From: CAZSSH01 sp964609825
GTDB taxonomy: Bacteria; Verrucomicrobiota; Lentisphaeria; Victivallales; Victivallaceae
Assembly (NCBI GenBank): GCA_964609825.1
Contig: CAZSSH010000002.1
Location: 124,001 to 188,000, forward strand
Length of the DNA: 64,000 bases
Reading direction: 5' to 3'
Below, piece after piece: positions 51,923 to 61,209 of this stretch (the first letter of the stretch is position 1; each line of letters starts with the position of its first letter). Under the pieces are notes generated by a model, which saw nothing but the letters and a program-made list of their open reading frames with translations, was not told where the DNA came from and made no database searches. The translations under genes and the position numbers were made by a program.

Positions 51923-53212
51923 TTAAATATCCTCAATCCTCAATATTTTTACCGCCGATTTGCAGATCGGCAGGCTCTCGATTTCCCGGAGGGCGGATTG
52001 CAATTGCTCCTCCCGGGCGATGTGCGTCAAAATCACCAGCGGCACGGTGCCGCCGTCTTTCACCTCATGCTGGATGAAACTCGAAATGCTGATCGAGTTT
52101 TTGCCGAAAATCGCGGTGATCGCGGCCAGCACCCCCGGCTGATCCACCACACTCAAGCGGAGATAATAACGGGTCGAAACCTCGCTCATCGGCATCACTT
52201 CGTCGTACAGCTCACCGGCACGGAAGGGCAGCACGCGATTGACGCAGCCGTTTGCAATATTGAGCGCCGCATCGGTGATATCGGCGCAAACCGCGCTCGC
52301 CGTGGCGCTGCGGCCGGCGCCGCGCCCGTAAAAGAGGGTGCTCCCCACGTTGTCGCCGTCAACCATCACCGCATTAAAGACCTCGGCCACATTGGCCAAA
52401 AGGGCGGTTTTAGGCACCAGCGCCGGATGAACGCGGATCTGCACTTTGCCACCGACATTTTTAATGATGGCCAAAAGTTTAATCCGGTAGCCGAGCTCAT
52501 CGGCGCAACGAAGGTCAAACAAGGAGAGCCCGCGAATCCCCTCGACAAACACCGGTGCAAGGCCGAACCATTTGCCGTAAGCGAGTGACGCCAAAATCGA
52601 CGCCTTGTGAGCAGTGTCAAAACCGTCAATGTCCAACGACGGATTGGCTTCGGCATACCCGAGCTTTTGGGCGTCGGAGAGAATGACGTCAAAATCGAGT
52701 CCCTCGCGCTCCATGCGCGTCAGGATATAGTTGCATGTCCCGTTCATGATCCCGTAGATGCGGTTGATCCGGTTGGCGACCAAACCCTCGCGCAAAGCCT
52801 TGATGATCGGAATCCCGCCCGCGACGCTCGCCTCATAGTAAACATCGACGTGATGTTTGGCCGCGGCGGCAAAAATTTCCTCGCCGTGCATGGCCAGCAA
52901 CGCCTTGTTGGCGGTAACGATGTGTTTGCCGCGTGAAATCGCTTTTAATATGAGGTCTTTGGCAAACGTGGTGCCGCCGACAAGCTCCACCACAATATCG
53001 GCCGCATCAATGGCCTCATCGACGCTGGTGGTAAGCAAACCACTCGGGATATTGACGCCGCGGTCGGTGGTGATATCCAAATCGGCAATGCGGGTCAAGG
53101 TGACGGTCATCGAAGTTCGCTTGGTAATCACTTCACGATTTTTCAACAAAATTTCCGCCGCTCCGGCTCCGACCGTGCCGAACCCGATAATACTTACCTT
53201 GACTTCTTTCAC
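51923..53212 (-). CDS. hom: Homoserine dehydrogenase
   Basis: The 429-residue NAD(P)-dependent enzyme converts aspartate semialdehyde to homoserine. Rossmann motif VSIIGFGTVGAGAAEIL, catalytic domain with IMNGTCNYILTRME, GYAEANPSLDIDGFDTAHKA, and a C-terminal ACT domain (LRLSVVDQPGVLAAITAIFG). The start is taken at GTG 53212, with GAGG upstream; the frame is open to 53320, but those residues are not family-like. It forms an operon with aspartokinase, separate from any thrB or thrC. Confidence 0.95.
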   Translation of the reverse strand: MKEVKVSIIGFGTVGAGAAEILLKNREVITKRTSMTVTLTRIADLDITTDRGVNIPSGLLTTSVDEAIDAADIVVELVGGTTFAKDLILKAISRGKHIVTANKALLAMHGEEIFAAAAKHHVDVYYEASVAGGIPIIKALREGLVANRINRIYGIMNGTCNYILTRMEREGLDFDVILSDAQKLGYAEANPSLDIDGFDTAHKASILASLAYGKWFGLAPVFVEGIRGLSLFDLRCADELGYRIKLLAIIKNVGGKVQIRVHPALVPKTALLANVAEVFNAVMVDGDNVGSTLFYGRGAGRSATASAVCADITDAALNIANGCVNRVLPFRAGELYDEVMPMSEVSTRYYLRLSVVDQPGVLAAITAIFGKNSISISSFIQHEVKDGGTVPLVILTHIAREEQLQSALREIESLPICKSAVKILRIEDI

Positions 53213-53305
53213 TTGTGTTTCCTCTGATGTTTCCCGGCAATTTTCGCAATTCCGCCGCGGCAACGGCCGCCCGCCTCGCAGGTTATCTATGCCGTCGCGT
53301 CCTTT

Positions 53306-53333
53306 AATATAACATACCAATTTAATTTTTAAA
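53306..53333 (-). promoter_or_regulatory. Possible promoter of the hom-aspartokinase operon
   Basis: Minus strand TTTAAA, 16 bp, TATATT, about 90 bp upstream of hom. Confidence 0.35.
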
Positions 53334-53351
53334 GATTTTTTTTGTTTTTTT

Positions 53352-53379
53352 TTGCATTTTTTACAATGAGTGATATATT
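53352..53379 (+). promoter_or_regulatory. Promoter of the candidate small RNA
   Basis: TTGCAT, 16 bp, TATATT, giving a start near 53387. Confidence 0.45.
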
Positions 53380-53386
53380 AATTAAA

Positions 53387-53465
53387 TGCGTCTTTATATC
53401 GGAGGGGATGGACGCGGGTCGTGGCGCTGACAGCTGGCGCAGGGCACTCTCCGGGGGTTTTTTCG
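53387..53465 (+). ncRNA. Candidate structured small RNA (about 80 nt)
   Basis: A promoter precedes this segment and a CGGAG/CTCCG outer stem (53400-53404 with 53449-53453) followed by GGGGG and six T ends it. Inside, GTG/CAC and GCGC/GCGC stems (53421-53447) nest in the outer stem. The only frame (from ATG 53386) stops after 14 codons. It does not resemble the SRP RNA, 6S or tmRNA cores that I know. It may be a new small RNA or merely a terminator for a short leader. Confidence 0.35.
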
Positions 53466-53485
53466 ATTTTTTTTGAAAAGCCCGC

Positions 53486-53513
53486 TTGAAAAATCCGAAA
53501 TTTGGATTATCTT
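53486..53513 (+). promoter_or_regulatory. Promoter of the tRNA-Lys and rpmB unit
   Basis: TTGAAA, 16 bp, TATCTT, about 32 bp before the tRNA. Confidence 0.4.
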
Positions 53514-53544
53514 AAAAAGCGTTGCCATCGGTAACTATTCCGGT

Positions 53545-53620
53545 GGGTTGATAGCTCAGTCGGTAGAGCATCGCCCTTTTAAGGCGGTGGTCCCGGGTTC
53601 GAGTCCCGGTCAACCCACCA
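53545..53620 (+). tRNA. tRNA-Lys (anticodon TTT)
   Basis: A 76-base cloverleaf: acceptor GGGTTGA/TCAACCC, D-arm GCTC/GAGC, anticodon loop CTTTTAA with TTT, T-arm CCGGG-TTCGAGT-CCCGG and encoded CCA. It lies 43 bp upstream of rpmB and may be cotranscribed. Confidence 0.97.
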
Positions 53621-53663
53621 TTTTTGCTGTAAAAAAATGGATTTAAGGATAGAGGTACAAAAA

Positions 53664-53891
53664 ATGAGTAAAAGTTGCGCATTCTGCGGCAAGACCCGCG
53701 CGGTCGGCGGCAGCATCACCCGCAAAGGTTTGGCCAAAAAGGCCGGCGGGATCGGGATGCACGTCGTAAAAAACGTCAAACGGACCTTTGGTGTCAATAT
53801 TCAGAGCGTCAAAATTAACGATGCCGGCACCGTCAAAACGGTCAATCTGTGCGTTCGTTGTATTCGCACCGGCAATTTCGACAAAGCATAA
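53664..53891 (+). CDS. rpmB: Ribosomal protein L28
   Basis: 75 residues: SKSCAFCGKTRAVGGSITRK with CxxC near the start and a second CVRCIR pair near the end, the zinc-binding form of L28. The start at ATG 53664 follows GAGGT; the longer frame from 53637 is not needed. rpmG (L33) does not adjoin it. Confidence 0.95.
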   Translation: MSKSCAFCGKTRAVGGSITRKGLAKKAGGIGMHVVKNVKRTFGVNIQSVKINDAGTVKTVNLCVRCIRTGNFDKA

Positions 53892-53924
53892 TCGTCAGTT
53901 GCGATACCACAAAATTTTCAAATA

Positions 53925-53955
53925 AGCGGGACGGCTGTGCTGGTCTCGCTTTTTT
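53925..53955 (+). terminator. Terminator of rpmB
   Basis: An 8-bp stem AGCGGGAC/GTCTCGCT (one G-U pair) followed by six T. Confidence 0.75.
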
Positions 53956-53985
53956 GCTTTTAAAACTTATCATTGCGAGGTAACT

Positions 53986-54093
53986 ATGCTGGGCTTGGGT
54001 GATTGGATGGTCAGTTTGGCGGTATGGAGCTGTCTCGGCGCCACCGCGGTATGTGTCGTCTACGGGATCATCAACTGGAATCGTGAGGAATAA
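53986..54093 (+). CDS. 35-residue symporter small accessory protein
   Basis: MLGLGDWMVSLAVWSCLGAT begins a single-helix membrane protein that ends VVYGIINWNREE. It has GAGG seven bases upstream and stops one base before the next ATG. It matches the type of tiny membrane proteins (MLGLxDxW ... VYGxxNWN) found directly upstream of sodium:solute symporters and named symporter small accessory proteins. It probably stabilises or modulates the symporter that follows. Confidence 0.8.
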   Translation: MLGLGDWMVSLAVWSCLGATAVCVVYGIINWNREE

Positions 54094-54094
54094 G

Positions 54095-55741
54095 ATGAAT
54101 TTTATGCTCGCAACAGCTTCCCAACCCATGGCAATGAATACCGTCATCCTCGGCATCCTGATCGGCCTCTACTGCCTCGGCATCGCCTATTTGGGCTACA
54201 AAGGGTTCCGCAAAACCGCCAACAAACAAGATTATCTCCTCGCCGGGCGCTCCGTCCACCCGTTTGTGATGGCCATGAGCTACGGCTCGGCCTTTATCAG
54301 CACCTCGGCGCTGGTCGGCTTCGGCGGCATCGCCGGTCAATTCGGCATGGGTCTCATGTGGCTGGTATTTATGAATATCGCCATCGGAATTTTTGTCGCT
54401 TTTATCTTTTTCGGCAAACGCACCCGTCACATCGGCGCGGCGCTGGAGGCCCACACTTTCCCCGAATTTATCGGCAACCGTTTTGACTCCAAGGGGCTCA
54501 AAATTTTTCTCGCCATCGTCATCTTTGCCTTTATGCCCCTGTACTCAAGCGTCGTATTGATTGGCGGCGCCCGCTTTTTGCAGGAGGTGATGCACCTTGA
54601 CTATTATGTTGCTCTGGGCATTTTTGCCGTGGTGGTCGCCGTCTACGTGGTTTTCGGCGGGCTCAAAGGCGTGATGTATGTCGATGCTTTTATGGGGAGC
54701 GTGATGATCTTCGGGATGACGCTTCTTTTGGTGATGTGCTATGTCAAACTGGGCGGAATCACCGCCGCCCATCAGGCATTGACCGATATGGCGCCCCTGG
54801 TCGCCGAGCGCTTGCCCAAAGAGGCCTCATTGGGCCACGTCGGCTGGACGGCGATGCCGGCCTTTAACTCGGTATGGTGGTGGACTCTGGTGTCAAGTCT
54901 GATGCTCGGCGTCGGCATCGGCGCTCTGGCGCAGCCGCAGCTGGCCGTCCGGTTTATGACCGTCAAGAGCGGCCGCGAACTCAATCGCGCGGTGCTCATC
55001 GGCTCGGTATTCATCCTCCTTACCGTCGGCGCGGCCTATATGGTGGGCGCGTTGTCCAACGTTTTCTTTTACCATGCCGACGCGGGCATCGCCGATCATA
55101 TCTCCGGCAAGCTCGCCATCGAGGCTGCCGGGGGCAACCCCGACTTGATCATCCCGTTATTCATCAACGAGGCTTTGCCGCCCATTATTTTGTACGTCTT
55201 TTCGCTCACACTGTTGTCCGCCGCGATGTCGACCTTAAGTGCCTTGTTTCATGTCACCGGGAGTGCCATCGGCCACGATTTGTGCCGAAATTTGGGGAGC
55301 AACCAAGACAGCACATTGGTGACGCGTGCCGGGATCGTTTTCGGGATCATCATCAGCATTATTTTGGCCGTATTGCTGCCACCGGGGATCATTGCCCGCG
55401 GCACCGCCATCTTTTTCGGCGTCTGCGCCGCAGCGTTTCTCCCCTCTTATTTCGCCGCATTGTATTTGCGCAACACCACGCGTTTCGCCGTCTGGCTGAG
55501 CATGTCGGTCGGAGTCGGCACGAGTTTATTCGGTTTACTGTTTTTACACCGCAAAGAGTCGGTTGCCCTGGGGATTTGTCAGGCGATGTTCGGCAAAACG
55601 GAGTTGATTTCGGCTTTTCCGTGGCCGTTTGTGGATACCATCGTGTATTCGCTCCCGCTGTCGATCATCGCATTGATTATCGGCAATCTGGTCGGCAGAC
55701 AATTGCCGCAGGCGCTTCTCGACAAATGCTTTAATAAATAA
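54095..55741 (+). CDS. Sodium:solute symporter (SSS family)
   Basis: The 548-residue transporter has thirteen membrane helices. GYKGFRKTANKQDYLLAGRS, the early cytosolic loop, and SYGSAFISTSALVGFGGIAG, the substrate/sodium-binding helix 1 region, are SSS signatures; LSAAMSTLSALFHVTGSAIG is the conserved helix 8 sodium site. It imports an organic solute with Na+; the substrate cannot be told from sequence. The start follows GAGGA and the preceding accessory gene. The frame extends to 53999 across that gene. Confidence 0.9.
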   Translation: MNFMLATASQPMAMNTVILGILIGLYCLGIAYLGYKGFRKTANKQDYLLAGRSVHPFVMAMSYGSAFISTSALVGFGGIAGQFGMGLMWLVFMNIAIGIFVAFIFFGKRTRHIGAALEAHTFPEFIGNRFDSKGLKIFLAIVIFAFMPLYSSVVLIGGARFLQEVMHLDYYVALGIFAVVVAVYVVFGGLKGVMYVDAFMGSVMIFGMTLLLVMCYVKLGGITAAHQALTDMAPLVAERLPKEASLGHVGWTAMPAFNSVWWWTLVSSLMLGVGIGALAQPQLAVRFMTVKSGRELNRAVLIGSVFILLTVGAAYMVGALSNVFFYHADAGIADHISGKLAIEAAGGNPDLIIPLFINEALPPIILYVFSLTLLSAAMSTLSALFHVTGSAIGHDLCRNLGSNQDSTLVTRAGIVFGIIISIILAVLLPPGIIARGTAIFFGVCAAAFLPSYFAALYLRNTTRFAVWLSMSVGVGTSLFGLLFLHRKESVALGICQAMFGKTELISAFPWPFVDTIVYSLPLSIIALIIGNLVGRQLPQALLDKCFNK

Positions 55742-55749
55742 GGATCAAC

Positions 55750-58700
55750 ATGTTTAAAAATATCTCCAATCAGGTCGATTTCCCGCAGCAGGAGCGGGAA
55801 ATCCTCGAGTTTTGGCAAAACGCCAAAGTGTTTCAAAAATCACTCGACTTGCGCAAAGGCAGCCCCGAGTTTGTGTTTTATGACGGCCCGCCGTTTGCCA
55901 CCGGGCTCCCCCACTACGGGCACTTGCTCGCCGGGACCATCAAAGACGTGGTGCCGCGCTACCAGACAATGCAGGGCAAATTTGTCAAGCGCACCTTCGG
56001 CTGGGACTGCCACGGCCTCCCGGTCGAAAATGAAATGGAGAAAGTTCTCAATCTCACCAGCAAAAAAGAGATCGAGGAGTACGGCATCGGCAAATTCAAC
56101 GAGGATTGCCGCTCGATCGTCTTGCGCTACACCGCCGAGTGGGAAGCGGTAGTAAGCCGGATGGGTCGCTGGGTCGATTTCCGCAACGGCTACCGGACGA
56201 TGGACCGCGATTTTATGGAGTCGATCTGGTGGGTGTTTCAAACTTTGTGGAACAAAGGGTATATCTATGAGGGTTATAAAATCCTCCCCTACTGCCCGCG
56301 CTGCGCGACGCCGTTGTCCAACTTTGAGGCCAATCAAGGCTATATGGAGGTCACCGACCCGGCGGTCACCATCCGCTTTAAGCTCCTGAATGAGGACAAT
56401 ACTTACATTTTGGCGTGGACGACCACCCCGTGGACACTCCCCTCAAACCTCGCGTTGGCGGTCGGCCCCGACATCGATTATATCAAGGTCAAAGACGGCG
56501 ACAGCGTTTATATTTTGGCCGCGGCCCGCGTCGGAGAGTACTACAAAGAAACCCCGGAAATCCTCTGGCAGGGCAAAGGCACCGAGCTCAAGAGTTTGCA
56601 ATATGAGCCCTTATTCCCCTACTTTTCCGACATGCGCCGCGAGGGCGCATTCAAGGTTTTAACCGCCGAATTTGTCAGCACCGGCGACGGCACCGGGATT
56701 GTCCACATGGCTCCCGGCTTCGGCGAAGATGACAACGCCGTGTGCAAAGCCAACCAAATCCCGGAAGTCTGTCCGGTCGACGCCGAGTGCAAATTTACCG
56801 CCGAAATCACCGAGTACGCGGGAATGCCGGTCAAAGCCGCCGACAAACTCATCCTCCAACGCCTCAAGGACGAGGGCAAACTCGTCCACCGCGGCCAGAT
56901 CAAGCACAGCTACCCGCACTGTTGGCGCGACGATGTGCCCTTGATTTACCGCGCGGTCTCAACCTGGTTTGTCAACCTTGACGAGATCAAGCCCAAAATG
57001 ATTGCCAACAATCAAACCATCAACTGGGTGCCCAACCACCTCAAAAATGGGCGCTTCGGCAAGTGGCTCGAGAATGCCCGCGACTGGGCGATCAGCCGCA
57101 ACCGCTACTGGGGCACCCCCTTGCCGATCTGGCGCAATGAGGAGGGCGAGGTCATCTGCGTCGGGAGCGTTGCCGAGCTTGAGAAATTGACCGGCCAAAA
57201 AGTCGACGATCTCCACAAGCACTTTGTCGACCAGCTGGAAATCCCCTCGCCGACCGGCAAATCGCCGTTGAAGCGCATCCCCGAAGTCTTGGACTGCTGG
57301 TTTGAGTCGGGCTCGATGCCCTACGCCCAACAGCACTACCCGTTTGAAAACAAGGCGCATTTTGAGGCCAATTTCCCGGCCGACTTCATCGCTGAGGGCC
57401 TCGACCAGACCCGCGGGTGGTTTTACACTTTGGTGGTGCTGGCCGCCGCCTTGTTTGACGAGCCGCCGTTTAAAAACGTCATCGTCAACGGCCTCGTGCT
57501 GGCCGAGGACGGTCAAAAAATGTCCAAGCGCAAAAAAAATTACCCCGACCCTAAAGTAATTTTGGACAATTACGGGGCCGACGCCTTGCGCTTGTTTATG
57601 CTCGGCTCTCAGGTCGTCCGCGCCGAGGACTTGAAGTTCTCCGAAGCGGGCGTCAAAGAGGTGCTGCGCAACATCATGATCCCGATGTGGAACTCTGCGA
57701 GCTTTTTCACCACCTATGCCAATGTCGACGGTTATCGGCCCGAGCCCGGCGAAGTCCGCCCGCCCGCCAAACCCGCCAACGTCCTCGACCGCTGGATTTT
57801 GAGCTCATTGTCGCAAATGGTGAGCGAAATCACCTTGGAGATGAATCATTACAACCTCCAAAAGGCAGCCAACCGCTTCAGCCGCTTCGTCGATGATTTG
57901 ACCAACTGGTACATCCGACGCAGCCGCCGCCGTTTCTGGAAAAGTCAGAATGACGGCGACAAGCTCGAGGCTTATGCAACCTTGCACTATGTGCTTTTGA
58001 CGTTTGCCAAAACCGCCGCCCCTTTTATCCCGTTTGCCACCGAGGCGATTTACCGCGCCTTGCGCACCAAAGAGATGCCCGAGTCGGTCCACTTGTGCGA
58101 CTTCCCGGTCGCCGACGACTGCCGCGACGAGTATCTGGAGGAGCAAATGGCGCTTACCATGAAAGCGGTGTCGCTGGGCCGCTTTTTGCGCACCCAGCAC
58201 AACCTCAAGGTGCGGCAGCCGCTCGCCAAAGCTCTGCTGGTCGCCCCTGACGCCAAATCGCGCCAGATGCTCGAGGCGACGAGCTGGATCATCACCGAGG
58301 AGCTCAATGTCAAAGAGATCGAGTTCAGCGACGACGAGGATGCGCTGGTCCGCCGCTCGGCCAAGGCCAACTTTAAGAGCCTGGGCGGCCGTCTCGGCAA
58401 AAATATGAAAGAAGCGGCCAGCCTCATTACCGCGCTGACTTCGGCTCAAATCGGCCGCATCATGGCCGGGCACCCGCATATAATCACCCTTGCCGACGCC
58501 GGCACGGTCGAGTTGAGCGCGGCCGATCTGGTGATCCAGCGCGAAGAAAAAGCCGGCTTGGTGGCCGCAAGCGAGGACAATATCACCATTGCACTCACCA
58601 CCATGCTCACGCCCGAATTGGAGGACGAGGGGATCGCCCGCGAGTTTGTCAACCGCGTCCAAACCATGCGCAAAGAGCAGGGCTTTGAGGTCACCGACCG

Positions 58701-58866
58701 CATCAACATCGTCTGCCAAATCGACGCACGCGGACAGCGCGCTTTAACCGCCTTTGGCGAATACATTGCCAACGAAACCTTGGCCGACAGCCTGTTATTT
58801 GGCCCGGTTGAGGGTGAAATCATCGATATCAACGGTTTGGATTGCAACATTAAGGTGACCAAATGA
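55750..58866 (+). CDS. ileS: Isoleucyl-tRNA synthetase, eukaryote-like type
   Basis: The 1038-residue class I synthetase has the signature FYDGPPFATGLPHYGHLLAG (HIGH-type, HYGH), the editing domain TTPWTLPSNLALAVG, DWAISRNRYWGTPLPIWR and QKMSKRKKNY (KMSKS-type, about residue 590). Length and these motifs (HYGH, KMSKR, long C-terminal region without a terminal zinc finger) put it in the type 2 (eukaryote-like) branch, which in other bacteria is often insensitive to mupirocin. It is 8 bp after the symporter and overlaps apbE as ATGA. Confidence 0.95.
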   Translation: MFKNISNQVDFPQQEREILEFWQNAKVFQKSLDLRKGSPEFVFYDGPPFATGLPHYGHLLAGTIKDVVPRYQTMQGKFVKRTFGWDCHGLPVENEMEKVLNLTSKKEIEEYGIGKFNEDCRSIVLRYTAEWEAVVSRMGRWVDFRNGYRTMDRDFMESIWWVFQTLWNKGYIYEGYKILPYCPRCATPLSNFEANQGYMEVTDPAVTIRFKLLNEDNTYILAWTTTPWTLPSNLALAVGPDIDYIKVKDGDSVYILAAARVGEYYKETPEILWQGKGTELKSLQYEPLFPYFSDMRREGAFKVLTAEFVSTGDGTGIVHMAPGFGEDDNAVCKANQIPEVCPVDAECKFTAEITEYAGMPVKAADKLILQRLKDEGKLVHRGQIKHSYPHCWRDDVPLIYRAVSTWFVNLDEIKPKMIANNQTINWVPNHLKNGRFGKWLENARDWAISRNRYWGTPLPIWRNEEGEVICVGSVAELEKLTGQKVDDLHKHFVDQLEIPSPTGKSPLKRIPEVLDCWFESGSMPYAQQHYPFENKAHFEANFPADFIAEGLDQTRGWFYTLVVLAAALFDEPPFKNVIVNGLVLAEDGQKMSKRKKNYPDPKVILDNYGADALRLFMLGSQVVRAEDLKFSEAGVKEVLRNIMIPMWNSASFFTTYANVDGYRPEPGEVRPPAKPANVLDRWILSSLSQMVSEITLEMNHYNLQKAANRFSRFVDDLTNWYIRRSRRRFWKSQNDGDKLEAYATLHYVLLTFAKTAAPFIPFATEAIYRALRTKEMPESVHLCDFPVADDCRDEYLEEQMALTMKAVSLGRFLRTQHNLKVRQPLAKALLVAPDAKSRQMLEATSWIITEELNVKEIEFSDDEDALVRRSAKANFKSLGGRLGKNMKEAASLITALTSAQIGRIMAGHPHIITLADAGTVELSAADLVIQREEKAGLVAASEDNITIALTTMLTPELEDEGIAREFVNRVQTMRKEQGFEVTDRINIVCQIDARGQRALTAFGEYIANETLADSLLFGPVEGEIIDINGLDCNIKVTK

Positions 58867-59873
58867 ATTCGCGGACGCGTAAAGGTTTGCTGACCGCGGC
58901 AGTGTTGGCGCTGCTCGCGGCCGGGCTCTTTGCTTACATCAACAGTCCCTCGCACAAAATGGTCAAGGTCAGCGTTGATTTGCAGCGCATGGGTACTTTG
59001 ATCAACATCACCTTGTACGGCACGGATGAAAACTGCAAACGGGCGATCAAAAAAGCCGACGAAACCATGGCTTTGGTGGAAAAAGAGTTTAATCTCTACA
59101 ACCCCGAGAGCGAGCTCTCACACCTCAACGCCACAGCCGCCGATAAACCCTTTGCATGCTCCAACGAAATGTGGCTCTTGATCCAGGAAGCGCGTCAGGC
59201 CTATGATTTCAGCAACGGGATGTTTGACATTACGGTCAAACCGATCATGGATTTGTGGGGCTTTTACCGCAAGCGCGGCAACGGCGAAACCCCGAGTCAA
59301 GCCGAAATCGCCGAAACCCTCAAAAAAGTCGGCCTCGATAAGGTCGTCTTTAACGAGGACGAGCAGACCGTCTTTTTCCCCGTCAAAGGGATGAGTTTCG
59401 ACTTTGGCGGCATTGCCAAAGGCTACGCCGTCGATCTCGCCGTGGACGCCATCGGCGAATTCGGCATCGAGCGCGGCGTGGTCAACATCGGCGGCAATCT
59501 GCGTACCTTAAATCTGCCGCCGCCGGGCAAAAAAGCCTACGAGATCGGCATGCGCAACCCGTTTGACAAAGACAAAATCATGGACGAAACTGTCAACGTC
59601 CTCGACGCCGCCTTGTCAACGAGCGGCAATTACGAGCGTTATGTGATCATCGACGGCAAAAAATACGGCCACATCATGAATCCCAAAACCGGCATGCCCA
59701 CCGACTTTTTGGGCGCGGTCACCATCATCGCCCCCTCGGCGGTGCTGGCCGACTGGCTCTCCACCTCGGTCTTTATCGACAACCAGTTAGCCGACAGCGC
59801 GGAGAAAGAATTCCCCGGAGTCAAAGTAATTATATACGAAAACACGATTGAGGATAACAAACATGCAGAGTAA
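58863..59873 (+). CDS. apbE: FAD:protein FMN transferase ApbE
   Basis: The 336-residue protein attaches FMN from FAD to Thr or Ser of periplasmic proteins such as Na+-NQR or Rnf subunits. It has an N-terminal membrane or signal segment (GLLTAAVLALLAAGLFAYI), LQRMGTLINITLYG, FNLYNPESELSHLN, FDFGGIAKGYAVD (metal/FAD site) and HIMNPKTGMP. Its start overlaps the ileS stop. No Rnf or Nqr subunit is in the window. Confidence 0.95.
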   Translation: MNSRTRKGLLTAAVLALLAAGLFAYINSPSHKMVKVSVDLQRMGTLINITLYGTDENCKRAIKKADETMALVEKEFNLYNPESELSHLNATAADKPFACSNEMWLLIQEARQAYDFSNGMFDITVKPIMDLWGFYRKRGNGETPSQAEIAETLKKVGLDKVVFNEDEQTVFFPVKGMSFDFGGIAKGYAVDLAVDAIGEFGIERGVVNIGGNLRTLNLPPPGKKAYEIGMRNPFDKDKIMDETVNVLDAALSTSGNYERYVIIDGKKYGHIMNPKTGMPTDFLGAVTIIAPSAVLADWLSTSVFIDNQLADSAEKEFPGVKVIIYENTIEDNKHAE

Positions 59874-61209
59874 TTTCCCCAAAGATTTTTTGTGGGGGGC
59901 GGCCACCGCCTCGTTTCAGGTTGAGGGTCACTTGCTGGCCGACGGCGCCGGTCCGACGTCGTGGCTCAACTTTTGCCGCGAATCCGGCCGCATCGCCAAC
60001 GACGATATTCCGCTCGTGGGCGCTTCGCAGTATACATTGTACAAAGACGACGTCAAGCTGATGAAAGATTTGGGACTCAAAGCCTACCGTTTCTCCGTCG
60101 GCTGGTCGCGCATTTTTCCGGAAGGCCGCGGGACATTCAACCCCAAGGGTCTCGATTATTACAACCGTTTGATCGATGAGTTGCTCGCCAATGGCATCCA
60201 GCCGTGGGTCACCATGTTTCACTGGGATCTGCCGCAAAAAATCGAAGACAACGGCGGCTGGCAAAACAAAGATACTTGTAAAGCCTTTGCCGACTATGCG
60301 GCCTTTATGACGACCAAAATTTCCGACCGCGTCAAAAATTATTTCACCGTCAATGAGATCAGCTGCTTTACCCAGATGGCCTACGGCAACGGCGGCTTCG
60401 CCCCCGGGCTCAACCTCCCGGCCAAAGGGGTCAATCAAACGATCCACAACGGCTGTCTCGCCCACGGAATGTGTGTCCAAGCCATCCGCGGCGCCGCTCA
60501 GGGCAAAGTCAACATCGGCTTGGTCGACAACTGCGCCGCCACAGTGCCGGTGATTGATACCCCCGAGCACATCGCGGCCGCCAAAAAGGCCTTTCGCGTC
60601 ATCAACGGCCGGATCAGCACCGTGATTCACGAGGGGAAATACATCGACGAGTACATCCAAAGCTGCGGCAAAGATATGCCCGAGTATACCGAGGAAGAGC
60701 TCAAAATCATCAATTCCCCCACCGATTTTGACGCCTTTAATTTGTATTCGCCGACCTATATCATGGCCGACCCGGCCAGCCAATACGGCTACCGTGAAGT
60801 CGTCAAGGCTGAGAACCACCCGACCATGAATATGCCCTGGCTCTTTGTCGGCCCCGAGATCCTCTACTGGGTCGGCCGCTTCAACCATGAATTGTGGGGC
60901 ACCAAGGCACTTTATATTACCGAAAACGGCTGCGCGGCAAAAGACAAAAAGAGCCTCGACGGCGAAGTGTATGACACCGACCGCTTAATGTATCTGCGTC
61001 AGCATCTCCTGTCGATCAAGCGCGCAGTGGATGACAACATCCCCTACAAAGGGTATTTTGTTTGGAGTTTGCTGGACAACTTTGAGTGGGCCTGCGGTTT
61101 TCAGAAGCGTTTCGGCATTGTTTATGTCGATTACCAGACCTTGCAGCGCACGCCCAAGCTGAGCGCCAAATTTTACAAAGAAGTGATCAAGGCCAACAAG
61201 GTTTTGTAA
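59863..61209 (+). CDS. GH1 beta-glucosidase/6-phospho-beta-glucosidase
   Basis: The 448-residue cytosolic GH1 enzyme starts MQSNFPKDFLWGAATASFQV. The nucleophile Glu is in ALYITENGCA and the acid/base Glu in YFTVNEISCF, where the usual NEP is NEI; NEI is known from 6-phospho-beta-glucosidases. Further blocks are YRFSVGWSRIFPEG and FVWSLLDNFEWACGF. The start ATG 59863 is inside the end of apbE (11-bp overlap). No PTS transporter is adjacent, so free beta-glucosides are equally plausible substrates. Confidence 0.9.
   Translation: MQSNFPKDFLWGAATASFQVEGHLLADGAGPTSWLNFCRESGRIANDDIPLVGASQYTLYKDDVKLMKDLGLKAYRFSVGWSRIFPEGRGTFNPKGLDYYNRLIDELLANGIQPWVTMFHWDLPQKIEDNGGWQNKDTCKAFADYAAFMTTKISDRVKNYFTVNEISCFTQMAYGNGGFAPGLNLPAKGVNQTIHNGCLAHGMCVQAIRGAAQGKVNIGLVDNCAATVPVIDTPEHIAAAKKAFRVINGRISTVIHEGKYIDEYIQSCGKDMPEYTEEELKIINSPTDFDAFNLYSPTYIMADPASQYGYREVVKAENHPTMNMPWLFVGPEILYWVGRFNHELWGTKALYITENGCAAKDKKSLDGEVYDTDRLMYLRQHLLSIKRAVDDNIPYKGYFVWSLLDNFEWACGFQKRFGIVYVDYQTLQRTPKLSAKFYKEVIKANKVL

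Noticed and set aside
53386..53430. Leader peptide gene before tRNA-Lys
   Set aside because: The 14-codon frame starting at 53386 has no ribosome-binding site and no run of Lys or Thr codons typical of attenuation.
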